NCBI GenBank assembly: GCA_947177735.1
Contig: CAMWVP010000004.1
Span: forward strand, 1 to 63,592
Reading direction: 5' to 3'
From: an uncultured Clostridia bacterium
GTDB lineage: Bacteria; Bacillota; Clostridia; Oscillospirales; Ruminococcaceae
DNA length: 63,592 nucleotides
The notes under the pieces were generated by a model. That model did no database searches and had not been told where the DNA came from. It saw only the letters and a program-made list of their open reading frames with translations. Shown here one piece after another: positions 9,796 through 18,032 of this stretch. How positions within the stretch are numbered: position 1 is the first letter of the stretch; every line of letters starts with the position of its first letter. The position numbers were made by a program, and so were the translations under genes.

Positions 9796-10647
9796 TCAAC
9801 TCTCGTCAATTACCCGAACTCCGTATCCCAGCGGCTTGCAGACTGCCGTGAAATAGCTCGGGAACGCCTTTGCCGCGTCCGCCGCCGTCTGCTCGTCGGG
9901 AAACACTCCGAACACCGCCGCGCCGCTCCCCGTAAGGTTCGCGCCCTGCGCGCCGTTTTCCTTGAGCTTTGCGATGATATCATCGATCTTCCCGTTCTCG
10001 TACAGCTCCTTAAACACATTGTACAGCATTTTCGGGAAGTCCTCTCCAGACTTCAGGAAACGTTTCATCGCGTTTCTCTGCGGCAGGGGATCTTTGTCGT
10101 AGCTCATATAAGCGCCGTGAGTGTCGCAACGGAAATCGGGCATAACCACCAGATACACACGCTCGGGAAAGTCTGCCTCGCCGCGGATATCGTCGCCGAT
10201 CCCTCTGCACAGCTTAGTGCCTCCCGCCACGCAAAACGGCACGTCCGCTCCCGTTTTCGCCGCGACTCTGAGCATCTGCTGCATACCGAGCGGCTCGCCC
10301 ATCATCTTGTTCAGTCCGACTATCACCGCCGCCGCGTCCGCGCTGCCGCCGCCCATTCCCGACGCCCACGGGATCCGCTTATCGATGAATATCTCACAGG
10401 CGGGATAGCGCCGAGCCTCGGTGTAGAAGTAATTTGCCGCCTTATAGCAGATATTCTTCCTGCCGTAGGGAATGTCCGGGTTAGAACACTCGACCGAGGT
10501 CGCGCCCGCAGCGTCGCTCATCGTTATTGTTACAATATCGAAGAGGTCTATGCTCTGCATGACCGTTTCCAATAGGTGGTACCCGTCATTGCGCTTTCCC
10601 GTGATATCAAGGTACAGGTTAAGCTTGGCGTAAGCGCACAGTGACAT
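9796..10647 (-). CDS. ispE: 4-diphosphocytidyl-2-C-methyl-D-erythritol kinase
   Basis: This GHMP-family kinase phosphorylates CDP-methylerythritol in the MEP pathway of isoprenoid synthesis. The N-terminal AYAKLNLYLDITGKRNDGYH motif and the ATP-binding glycine-rich loop IPWASGMGGGSADAAA (about residues 90-105) are diagnostic, and NLTGSGAAVFGVF is the third GHMP motif. I use the ATG at 10647 because family members begin close to this point. An in-frame TTG at 10656 sits 9 nt after a TAGGAG site and is an equally plausible start. It lies between the aminotransferase and asp23 genes with short gaps, in one operon. Confidence 0.9.
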   Translation of the reverse strand: MSLCAYAKLNLYLDITGKRNDGYHLLETVMQSIDLFDIVTITMSDAAGATSVECSNPDIPYGRKNICYKAANYFYTEARRYPACEIFIDKRIPWASGMGGGSADAAAVIVGLNKMMGEPLGMQQMLRVAAKTGADVPFCVAGGTKLCRGIGDDIRGEADFPERVYLVVMPDFRCDTHGAYMSYDKDPLPQRNAMKRFLKSGEDFPKMLYNVFKELYENGKIDDIIAKLKENGAQGANLTGSGAAVFGVFPDEQTAADAAKAFPSYFTAVCKPLGYGVRVIDES

Positions 10648-10676
10648 TTTGTTCAAAAAATTCAACTCCTAAGGAA

Positions 10677-11855
10677 TTATTTGCCTTTAAGTTCATCAAG
10701 AAATTCGCGTATTCTCGCCAGCGCAGTAGTCAGATGCGTTACCGAATACGCGTAGGATACTCTCACGAAGCCCTCGCCGCTCTCGCCGAACGCCGAACCG
10801 GGCACGACCGCGACCTTCTTCTCGTACACCAGCCGTTCGCAGAATTCCGAGCTCGTCATTCCCGTTGACTTTATGCACGGGAACACATAGAACGCGCCCT
10901 CCGGCTCAAAGCATTCAAGCCCCATATCGTTGAAGCCCTTAACGACAAGCCGCCGCCTCATATCGTACTCCCCGACCATTCTCGCCACATCGTCCGCGCA
11001 CTTCTCCATTGCCACAATAGCCGCGTACTGACTGACGGTCGGGCTTGACATAATGCAATACTGATGCAGCTTGAGCATCTGCTTTATTATCGGCTGAGGA
11101 CCCGCGACATATCCGAGCCGCCAGCCTGTCATAGCGTATGCCTTGGAGAAGCCGCTTATGACAAGCGTCCGCTCGCGCATACCCTCCATCTCGGCGATAG
11201 AGACGTGCCTTACGCCGTTATATGTCATCTCCGCGTATATCTCGTCGGATGCAACGACTATGTTTGTGCCGCGCAGCACCTCCGCGACCGCCTCCAGATC
11301 CTCGCGGCGCATAACAGCGCCCGTGGGGTTGTTGGGGTACGGCAGGACGAGCATTTTCGTCCGCGGTGTGATCTTCTCCTTAAGCGCCGCAGCCGTCAAG
11401 CGGAACTTGTCCTCGGCTTTCGTGACGATAGGCACGGCGGAGCCGCCCATCATCGACACGATCGGCGAATAGCATACAAAGCTCGGCTCGGGAACAAGCA
11501 CCTCGTCGCCCGGCTCAACCAGCGCGCGCACCGCAAGATCGATAGCCTCCGAGCCTCCGACGGTTATTATCGTCTCGGTCTCGGGATCGTAGTCAGTGTT
11601 TATGAAATCGTGCAGATATTTGCAGACGGTCTTTCGCAGCTCCATAAGCCCGCTGTTTGCGGTGTAAGCGGTCTTGCCCTTTTCGAGGATATTTATAGCC
11701 TCCTTGCGGGCAGCCCACGGGGTCTTGAAGTCGGGCTCGCCGATAGACAGCGAGATAACGCCCTCGACGTGCTGCGCGATGTCGAAAAACTTACGTATGC
11801 CCGACGGCTGGATATCCCGAATTTTCTGCGGTATCAGTTTATCGTAATCCATCAC
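10677..11855 (-). CDS. Class I/II pyridoxal-phosphate aminotransferase
   Basis: This fold-type I aminotransferase has 392 residues. ISLSIGEPDFKTP lies near the N-terminus, NPTGAV binds PLP, SDEIYAEM follows, and SGFSKAYAMTGWRLGYV holds the Schiff-base lysine. The sequence resembles the aspartate/aromatic aminotransferases (PatA/AspC subgroup) of Firmicutes; the substrate cannot be fixed from sequence. It overlaps the upstream Lrp-type regulator by 4 bp. That arrangement, common in Clostridia, suggests control of amino acid metabolism by the regulator. Start at Met1 or Met2 is uncertain. Confidence 0.88.
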   Translation of the reverse strand: MMDYDKLIPQKIRDIQPSGIRKFFDIAQHVEGVISLSIGEPDFKTPWAARKEAINILEKGKTAYTANSGLMELRKTVCKYLHDFINTDYDPETETIITVGGSEAIDLAVRALVEPGDEVLVPEPSFVCYSPIVSMMGGSAVPIVTKAEDKFRLTAAALKEKITPRTKMLVLPYPNNPTGAVMRREDLEAVAEVLRGTNIVVASDEIYAEMTYNGVRHVSIAEMEGMRERTLVISGFSKAYAMTGWRLGYVAGPQPIIKQMLKLHQYCIMSSPTVSQYAAIVAMEKCADDVARMVGEYDMRRRLVVKGFNDMGLECFEPEGAFYVFPCIKSTGMTSSEFCERLVYEKKVAVVPGSAFGESGEGFVRVSYAYSVTHLTTALARIREFLDELKGK

Positions 11856-12337
11856 GGGGAAACCAGCCCCCTGTCGTCAAAATCGTCCTCGTTGAAAATA
11901 TGCCCCTTTTCCTTATAACGGCGCAGAATGAAATGCGTGGTCGTAGACAATACGCCGTCCAGAACGGCAAGGCGCTCCGAGACAAACAGCGCGACATTGC
12001 GCAGGCTTGTGCCCGAGATTGTCACCGAAAGATCGTTCGCTCCCGAAAGCAGGAACACGCTGTCGACCTCCTCATATCCCATAATGGTATGCGCGAGATC
12101 GTCAAAGCCGCAGTCCTTTACGGGCGTGATCTTCAGCTCGATGATGGCGGTGACGCCGTTCTCGTCGGCTTTTTCCTCGTCGATTATCGCGGAGTAGCCC
12201 ATGATGATGCCCTCGCGCTCCAACCGCGAGATCTCGTCGGCAACGGCAGTCTCGGTCTCGCCGAGCATTACGGCGATCTCGTTGTTTGACAATCGCGCGT
12301 TGCGGCGCAGAATATCCAGCAGTTTGTTAGTATTCAT
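11852..12337 (-). CDS. Lrp/AsnC family transcriptional regulator
   Basis: The N-terminal winged helix-turn-helix (LLDILRRNARLSNNEIAVML, residues 5-24) is followed by a RAM effector domain containing ITPVKDCGFDDLAHTIMGYEEV and SGANDLSVTISG. At 161 residues it is a full-length Lrp/AsnC protein, which would bind DNA as a dimer or octamer and sense an amino acid. It is translationally coupled to the aminotransferase, the most likely functional partner. The PHP gene lies 25 bp upstream on the same strand. Confidence 0.87.
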   Translation of the reverse strand: MNTNKLLDILRRNARLSNNEIAVMLGETETAVADEISRLEREGIIMGYSAIIDEEKADENGVTAIIELKITPVKDCGFDDLAHTIMGYEEVDSVFLLSGANDLSVTISGTSLRNVALFVSERLAVLDGVLSTTTHFILRRYKEKGHIFNEDDFDDRGLVSP

Positions 12338-12362
12338 AAGTAATACAGTCCTCTCTGATAAT

Positions 12363-13211
12363 TTAATCTATCTTAATAAATCTCGGCTCGCGCTTCTCGA
12401 ACACGCATACCTCGTTAAATCCGAGCTCCCGCAGCAGCGCAAGGCTCTCGGGTATATCGGCTGCGACGTCGCAGGTCTGGTGCGCGTCGGAGCCTACGGT
12501 TATCATCCTGCCGCCGAGCTCTCGGTAGCGCTTGATGAACGCCGCGCCCGCCATGGGCTCGCCGAGCCCGCGGCGATAGCCCGAGGAGTTGACCTCAAGG
12601 GCGATGTCCTTCTTTACAATTGTTTCCAGAATTTTATCGATTATCGGTCGGTACACCTCGAAAACGGCATTGCAGCGCTTATCCTTGTCCGTGACCAGCC
12701 CCGACGGTGTGTCGATGCTGACAAACCGCATAAGGAACGTGATGTGCGCGAGCGAGCAGAACCGTCCCCACTCCACGAGTTTCAGCATCTCGTCGAAATA
12801 CTCAGACAGCACGCGCCGCCTGTCAAACTCCGTGTCGGGGATACGGCTCATATGTTCGTAATGCTCGGTACGGTGAACCGAACCGAGAACGAAATCGTAG
12901 TCGTGCTCCGCGAGTATCTCCTCGGCGGTAGGCAGGTCGTACAGCGGCTGACCTATTTCCGCGCCGTAATATATCTTCATCCTTCCGTCAAACTCATCGC
13001 GAAGCCGCTCGAACGTCGGGCGCGACTTGTCGATAGCCGCCCGGTAGTCCCACTCTCCGTCGCCAAACTCATCAAGCTCGATGTGATCGGTGAGCGCGAA
13101 ATGCGAAACGCCCAGTTCATATGCCCGCGCCGCCATATCCATAGGCTCGTCGCTGCCGTCGGAGGATAGGTTCGAGTGGTTATGTATATCGATCAACACT
13201 TCATTTCCCAT
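12363..13211 (-). CDS. PHP-domain phosphatase, histidinol-phosphatase-like
   Basis: This 282-residue PHP-domain metal-dependent phosphoesterase begins DIHNHSNLSSDGSDEP (metal-binding HxH) and has HFALTDHIELDEFG, YYGAEIG, DFVLGSVH and a C-terminal TVGSDAH with metal ligands. The pattern fits the HisK/HisJ-type histidinol-phosphatases, but no other his genes are adjacent, so another small phosphoester is possible. It is the first gene of the minus-strand run to recG. A CAGGAA ribosome-binding site lies unusually close to the ATG at 13211, so an internal start a few codons later cannot be excluded. Confidence 0.8.
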   Translation of the reverse strand: MGNEVLIDIHNHSNLSSDGSDEPMDMAARAYELGVSHFALTDHIELDEFGDGEWDYRAAIDKSRPTFERLRDEFDGRMKIYYGAEIGQPLYDLPTAEEILAEHDYDFVLGSVHRTEHYEHMSRIPDTEFDRRRVLSEYFDEMLKLVEWGRFCSLAHITFLMRFVSIDTPSGLVTDKDKRCNAVFEVYRPIIDKILETIVKKDIALEVNSSGYRRGLGEPMAGAAFIKRYRELGGRMITVGSDAHQTCDVAADIPESLALLRELGFNEVCVFEKREPRFIKID

Positions 13212-13334
13212 TTCCTGTAAATTGCCCTTTCTCTCTCTTTTGCCGTCAATACTGAAAAATATACATAAATAGGTATTGACTTTTCTCTACTTTTATTATT
13301 TTATCACAAATTTTCAAATTTGTCTAGGAATAGA

Positions 13335-13363
13335 TTTACTTTTTTGAAATTTTTTAGTATAAT
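13335..13363 (+). promoter_or_regulatory. Promoter of the ACT/UPF0210 operon
   Basis: TTTACT (13335-13340), a 17-bp spacer and TATAAT (13358-13363) lie about 75 bp upstream of the ACT-domain gene. The region is very AT-rich. Confidence 0.65.
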
Positions 13364-13437
13364 AGAGAAGAAGATATAAAAAATCAACGGTTGCGGGGCA
13401 AATTTTTAGACATTTTGACCGCAGAACAGGAGGAATT

Positions 13438-13707
13438 ATGAGAGCAGTAGTTGCCGTTATCGGTAAGGACACGGTGGGTATACTCGCCAAGGTGAGCGGT
13501 ATATGCGCCGAATACAAGGCAAACGTTATGGACGTTACACAGACGATCATGCAGGATCTGTTCGCAATGACTATGATGATAGAGATATCTCGGCTTACAA
13601 CGGACTACATCGATTTTGCCGAAAAGCTCAAAGCGGCGGGTACGGAAATGGGGCTGCAAATTCATGTAATGCATGAGGATATCTTTAACTCCATGCATAA
13701 GATTTAA
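13438..13707 (+). CDS. ACT-domain protein, UPF0237 family
   Basis: This 89-residue protein is a single ACT domain (AVVAVIGKDTVGILAKVSGI), a small-ligand-binding fold that often senses amino acids. It has a strong AGGAGG ribosome-binding site and is followed 12 bp later by the UPF0210 gene. The UPF0237-UPF0210 pair is a conserved two-gene unit across Firmicutes and probably works together, but its function is unknown. Confidence 0.87.
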   Translation: MRAVVAVIGKDTVGILAKVSGICAEYKANVMDVTQTIMQDLFAMTMMIEISRLTTDYIDFAEKLKAAGTEMGLQIHVMHEDIFNSMHKI

Positions 13708-13719
13708 GGGGGAAAACCA

Positions 13720-15072
13720 ATGCTTAATACAGGCGATATACTGGAAACGATAAAGATGATCCAGGAGGAGAACCTCGACATACGCACCACCACTATGGGA
13801 ATCTCCCTCCTCGACTGCATAGACAGCGACGCCGACCGCGCCTGCGAGAAAATTTACGAGAAAATGATGCGCAAAGCCGAGAACCTCGTCAAGACGGGCG
13901 AGGACATCGAAAAGGAATATGGCATACCGATAATCAACAAGCGCATCTCGGTTACCCCGATAGCTATCGTTTCGGCGGCATCGGGCGAGCCCGTGAAGTA
14001 CGCCCGGACGCTTCAGCGCGTTGCCGAGGGCACGGGCGTGAACTATATCGGCGGCTACTCCGCGCTCGTCCACAAGGGATTCTCCGCGGGAGATAAGGAG
14101 CTTATCGAGTCGATACCCGAGGCGCTTGCCGAGACGACCAACGTATGCTCCTCCGTCAACGTAGGCTCGACCAAGGCGGGCATAAATATGGACGCGGTGT
14201 CGATGATGGGTAAGATCATCCGCGAGGCGTCCGAAAAGACCAAGAACGACCACTGCTTCGGCGCGGCAAAAATTGTCGTATTCTGCAACGCTCCCGAGGA
14301 CAACCCCTTTATGGCGGGCGCGTTCCACGGCGTGGGCGAGTACGACTGCGAGATAAACGTCGGCGTTTCGGGTCCCGGAGTAGTTCGTGCGGCGCTCGAA
14401 AAGCACCCCGATGCGAATATAAGCGAGATAGCGGACGTAATCAAAAAGACCGCGTTCAAGATAACCCGCATGGGTCAGCTCGTCGGCACGGAGGCTTCAA
14501 GGCGCTTGAGAGTGCCGTTCGGTATCGTTGATCTTTCGCTCGCGCCCACTCCCGCGGTAGGCGACTCGGTGGCGCATATTCTGGAGGAGATCGGCCTGGA
14601 GAGCTGCGGTGCGCACGGCACGACCGCGTGTCTGGCAATGCTCAACGACGCGGTCAAAAAGGGCGGCGTAATGGCTTCCTCGCACGTCGGAGGTCTCTCG
14701 GGCGCGTTTATCCCCGTCTCCGAGGACGCGGGAATGATCGACGCCGTAAACCGCGGTTCGCTGTCGCTTGAGAAGCTCGAGGCAATGACGGCGGTATGCT
14801 CGGTAGGTCTGGATATGATAGTAGTGCCCGGCGACACTCCCGCGGACACGCTCTCGGCAATTATCGCGGACGAGGCGGCTATCGGAATGGTCAACTCCAA
14901 GACCACGGCAGTGCGCGTTATTCCCGCTATCGGAATGAAGGAGGGCGAGACCCTCGAATTCGGCGGACTGTTCGGAAGCGGCCCCGTTATGCCCGTAAGC
15001 CGCTTCAGCTCCTCGAAGTTCATCTCGCGCGGCGGACGTATCCCCGCTCCGCTGCAAAGCCTTAAGAATTGA
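13720..15072 (+). CDS. UPF0210 family protein (DUF711)
   Basis: This 450-residue protein belongs to the UPF0210/PFL family, whose fold relates to glycyl-radical-like barrels although its chemistry is unknown. Recognisable segments are [54 protein letters not shown] and a C-terminal [21 protein letters not shown] see no glycyl-radical RVxG motif. It is the partner of the upstream ACT-domain protein. The length is normal for the family. Confidence 0.87.
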   Translation: MLNTGDILETIKMIQEENLDIRTTTMGISLLDCIDSDADRACEKIYEKMMRKAENLVKTGEDIEKEYGIPIINKRISVTPIAIVSAASGEPVKYARTLQRVAEGTGVNYIGGYSALVHKGFSAGDKELIESIPEALAETTNVCSSVNVGSTKAGINMDAVSMMGKIIREASEKTKNDHCFGAAKIVVFCNAPEDNPFMAGAFHGVGEYDCEINVGVSGPGVVRAALEKHPDANISEIADVIKKTAFKITRMGQLVGTEASRRLRVPFGIVDLSLAPTPAVGDSVAHILEEIGLESCGAHGTTACLAMLNDAVKKGGVMASSHVGGLSGAFIPVSEDAGMIDAVNRGSLSLEKLEAMTAVCSVGLDMIVVPGDTPADTLSAIIADEAAIGMVNSKTTAVRVIPAIGMKEGETLEFGGLFGSGPVMPVSRFSSSKFISRGGRIPAPLQSLKN

Positions 15073-15099
15073 CGGACGATCACGAAGAAAGGTGCTGAA

Positions 15100-15627
15100 A
15101 TGAAGAAAAAATTTATTGCGTTTGTGATCTTGACGGTGATCTCGACGGTGTTTATGCTGATATTCTCGTTCAGCCTGTGCGATCTGGCGGCGATCAGAAC
15201 GGACTTCGCGGAAAATGTTGACGATCTGACGGTGGACGGCACCGATTTTACGCCGATAATCAAGGCGGGAGCGGGGCTGCTGGATTCTTTTGTCAGCGAT
15301 GTTGTTCCCGTTCTGCTGCTTATACTTTATATCATCGTGCTGCTTCTGCTGAACGTGACGACATTCGGCTTTTTCAGGGCGTTCGGACTGCGGGAGGAAT
15401 TCGCGGTAAGCGCCGGGGAGTTCCGAACCGTCAGCCGTGTGTTCGCGTGCTTTTCGATAGGCGGCGCGGCTGCCGTGCTGATTATCTCGATATGCGGCGC
15501 TGTGTTCTTCGGTTCGTCGGCGCTGTGCTTCTGGGGGCTGCTGTTCTGCTGGCAGTATCCGCTGTTCGCATGGGCGTTCTGTCTGCGGAGACTGAAAAAG
15601 CTGCTAGGCGACAATATTTCCGCGTAA
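15100..15627 (+). CDS. Small integral membrane protein, unknown function
   Basis: This 175-residue protein has about four hydrophobic segments: residues 5-30, about 65-90, 112-135 and 140-160. The N-terminus (MKKKFIAFVILTVIS) resembles a signal-anchor. I recognise no family. It follows the UPF0210 gene by 27 bp with an AGAAAGG ribosome-binding site, so it is probably in the same transcript. A tandem-repeat region begins about 110 bp downstream. Confidence 0.68.
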   Translation: MKKKFIAFVILTVISTVFMLIFSFSLCDLAAIRTDFAENVDDLTVDGTDFTPIIKAGAGLLDSFVSDVVPVLLLILYIIVLLLLNVTTFGFFRAFGLREEFAVSAGEFRTVSRVFACFSIGGAAAVLIISICGAVFFGSSALCFWGLLFCWQYPLFAWAFCLRRLKKLLGDNISA

Positions 15628-15740
15628 CACAAGCTAACCGCGTATCGCTCCTTCCCCGACAAGTCCGCTCCATTGACGAAGCAGAACGTTATGGGTGGTA
15701 AAAGGGATGATTTAGGGCGTGCTGTACGGAAGCATTTTGC

Positions 15741-16003
15741 GGTCGAGCGAAAACGCCCGATACCGCAATTTCCTATGAACCGACTCGCAAAAGGCGGCTC
15801 GCCTTAAGGGGCGCGCAATATATAAGTATTGCGTGGTCAAGCGAAAAAGTCCGATCACGCAGTTTCCTATGAAACGGCTTGCCAAAGGCGGCTCGCCTTA
15901 AGGGGCGCGCAATATATAAGTATTGCGTGGTCGAGCGAAAACGCCCGATCGCGCAATTTCCTATGAAACGGCTTGCCAAAGGCGGCTCGCCTCGGGGGCA
16001 AAT
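15741..16003 (+). repeat. 94-bp direct tandem repeat, three units
   Basis: Units start at 15741, 15835 and 15929, an exact 94-bp period. The third is cut short where it runs into the ribosome-binding site of the PnuC-like gene. Each unit holds a hairpin built on GGTCGAGCGAAAACGCCCGA and TTGCGTGG/CCGATCGCGCAA, followed by a CGGCTTGCCAAAGGCGGCTC segment. The same hairpin head occurs singly at 29667-29702. The rest of the 378-bp gap between the flanking genes shows nothing else. Confidence 0.85.
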
Positions 16004-16004
16004 T

Positions 16005-16703
16005 ATGAAACACTACTTTTCACGGACGGAGACCGCATTATGGTGCGGATCGGTGATCTTGATAACGGCGGCGTTCCTGTTGTTTGACAGGGAGAATTAT
16101 CTCACGCTCGCCGCGTCGCTTATCGGTACGACGTCGCTGATACTGAACGCCAAGGGCAACCCGGCGGGTCAGGTGCTCATCGTTATTTTCAGCGTGATAT
16201 ACGGTGTGATCTCGTTCAATTTTACCTACTACGGCGAGATGATCACCTATCTCGGAATGACTGCGCCGATGTCGGTAGCGGCGCTGATATCATGGCTGAA
16301 GAACCCCTACGGCGGCAGCCGCGCCGAGGTCAGGGTGAACCGCGTACACCGCCGCGAGGCGGTGCTTATGCTTGTGCTCACGGCAGCGGTGACGGTCGGG
16401 TTTTACTTTATCCTCCGCGCGTTCGGTACGGCGAATCTGCTCCCGAGCACGCTTTCCGTGACCACGAGCTTTCTGGCGGTGTACCTGACGTTCCGCAGAA
16501 GCGCTTTTTTCGCACTCGCATATGCCGCAAACGACCTGATACTGATATTTCTCTGGACGCTCGCAGCGCTCGAGGACAAGTCCTACGTCTCGGTGATAGT
16601 ATGCTTTGTTATCTTTTTTGTCAACGATATTTACGGCTTTATCAGCTGGACAAGGATGTACAAACGGCAGAACGGCAGGGAGCGGGATACAGCTTTGCAT
16701 TAA
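16005..16703 (+). CDS. pnuC: PnuC-like nicotinamide riboside/vitamin transporter
   Basis: This 232-residue membrane protein has about seven hydrophobic segments and matches the PnuC family. Characteristic pieces are GNPAGQVLIVIFSVIYGVIS, MSVAALISWLKNP and FFVNDIYGFISWTRM. PnuC proteins move nicotinamide riboside or related vitamins by facilitated diffusion, with trapping by an intracellular kinase. The ATG at 16005 follows a GGGGGC site; an upstream extension would be encoded by the 94-bp repeats and is rejected. A possible nucleoside-type kinase lies 700 bp downstream. Confidence 0.82.
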   Translation: MKHYFSRTETALWCGSVILITAAFLLFDRENYLTLAASLIGTTSLILNAKGNPAGQVLIVIFSVIYGVISFNFTYYGEMITYLGMTAPMSVAALISWLKNPYGGSRAEVRVNRVHRREAVLMLVLTAAVTVGFYFILRAFGTANLLPSTLSVTTSFLAVYLTFRRSAFFALAYAANDLILIFLWTLAALEDKSYVSVIVCFVIFFVNDIYGFISWTRMYKRQNGRERDTALH

Positions 16704-16736
16704 CATACGCTTACAAGCGCATTAACAAAAAGTTTA

Positions 16737-16765
16737 TTCCAAAAAGCCGTTAATTCATTTATAAT
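16737..16765 (+). promoter_or_regulatory. Candidate promoter of the ECF S-component gene
   Basis: TATAAT lies at 16760-16765, with a weak -35 (TTCCAA, 16737-16742) at 17 bp. It is about 58 bp upstream of the start codon. Confidence 0.5.
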
Positions 16766-16822
16766 ATGTATAAGCAGTTTATTTCTTACAAATGTTGGAA
16801 ATCTTTGAAAGGGATCGCAAAT

Positions 16823-17419
16823 ATGGAAAATATGAATAAACCCGCCGATAAGAAGAGAAACCCCGTGCTTGACCTCACGCTTTCGGCAATGTTTCTGGCT
16901 GTCGGACTGTATCTGCCCTTTCTTACCGGGCAGATACAGCAGATCGGCAATATGCTGCTGCCCATGCACATTCCCGTTATTATGTGCGGGCTGATATGCG
17001 GCTGGAAGTACGGACTGGGCGTTGGCTTTGTAATGCCGCTGCTGCGCAGTCTCGTGTTCTCTATGCCCGTTTTCTATCCCAATGCCGTGGCAATGGCGTT
17101 CGAGCTGGCGACATACGGCTTTGTCGTGGGCTTGCTCTATAACCGTTCGCGCTGGAAGTGCATCATTTCTCTTTACCGCAGCATGATTATCGCAATGCTT
17201 GCGGGGCGCGTTGTATGGGGAGTTGCGGAGGTGCTTCTGCTAGGACTGGGTGAAAACGGGTTTACGTGGAAGATGTTCCTCACGGGCGCATTCCTGAATG
17301 CGTTCCCGGGCATTATTTTGCAGCTTATATTTATTCCCGCGATGATGCTCGTGCTCAACCGCACGGGTCTGGTGAAGTTCTCGAGGCACAAAAAGCACGT
17401 CGGGAACACCGAAACTTGA
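16823..17419 (+). CDS. ECF transporter substrate-binding S component
   Basis: This 198-residue membrane protein has about six helices. It matches S components of energy-coupling-factor vitamin transporters, with LSAMFLAVGLYLPFLTGQIQ, LLPMHIPVIMCGLICGWKYG and LNAFPGIILQLIFIPAMMLV. It would work with the shared EcfA/A'/T module, which is not in the window. The substrate cannot be assigned; the LPMHIPV-type group is linked to vitamins such as pantothenate in some genomes. The start at 16823 has a GAAAGGG site. The next gene, a kinase, overlaps the stop codon and may trap the imported compound. Confidence 0.85.
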   Translation: MENMNKPADKKRNPVLDLTLSAMFLAVGLYLPFLTGQIQQIGNMLLPMHIPVIMCGLICGWKYGLGVGFVMPLLRSLVFSMPVFYPNAVAMAFELATYGFVVGLLYNRSRWKCIISLYRSMIIAMLAGRVVWGVAEVLLLGLGENGFTWKMFLTGAFLNAFPGIILQLIFIPAMMLVLNRTGLVKFSRHKKHVGNTET

Positions 17420-17985
17420 CGGCGCAGATGGCAGCCGCCGCGGTTCTCGAGCGCGTCGAGTGCCTTCCCAAGCCGCTTATCGCCGCCATTGACGGGCGGT
17501 GCGGCGCGGGCAAGACGACCCTCGCGGAGCTCCTGCACGAGCGAACGGGCTGCAATGTTATCCACGCGGACAGCTTCTTCCTACGTCCCGAACAGCGCAC
17601 CGCCGAGCGCCTGTCGACACCGGGCGGCAATATTGACTCCGAGCGTCTCGCCGTGGAAGTCCTCGAACCGCTCAGCCGCGGAGAGGCGTTCTCTTACCGT
17701 CCGTTCGACTGCAAGACGATGAGCTTTTCGGAGCCGATAACGGTGCATCCGTCCGCGCTGACGATAGTGGAGGGCTCGTACAGCTGCTGCCCCGCGCTGT
17801 GGGAGTATTACGGACTGCGCGTTTTCCTCACCGTTGACCCGCTCGAGCAGCTTCGGCGTATCGAGCTTCGGAGCGGCACTGAGGCGCTTAAAGTGTTCCG
17901 TGAAAGGTGGATACCGCTTGAGGAGCGGTATTTTTCCGAGCTCAAGGTCGCGGAGAGGTGCGGCATGGTCTTGGAGATGTTGTAA
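17416..17985 (+). CDS. Uridine kinase-like P-loop kinase
   Basis: This P-loop NTPase has Walker A GRCGAGKTTLAE and a downstream VIHADSFFL motif typical of the uridine kinase/phosphoribulokinase family, plus TIVEGSYSC. The length of about 190 residues suits a nucleoside or vitamin kinase. The likeliest start is the TTG at 17416, which overlaps the TGA of the S-component gene (TTGA) and couples translation; an ATG at 17428 is the alternative. The substrate is unknown. Given PnuC and the ECF S component upstream, nicotinamide riboside or another vitamin nucleoside is a reasonable inference. Confidence 0.8.
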   Translation: MTAQMAAAAVLERVECLPKPLIAAIDGRCGAGKTTLAELLHERTGCNVIHADSFFLRPEQRTAERLSTPGGNIDSERLAVEVLEPLSRGEAFSYRPFDCKTMSFSEPITVHPSALTIVEGSYSCCPALWEYYGLRVFLTVDPLEQLRRIELRSGTEALKVFRERWIPLEERYFSELKVAERCGMVLEML

Positions 17986-18032
17986 ACGGGCTCCGAGCCG
18001 TATACGGATCAAATTATTAAGGAGGAACCATT

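Noticed and set aside
15741-16003. CRISPR array
   Set aside because: The 94-bp units are adjacent without unique spacers and there are no cas genes.
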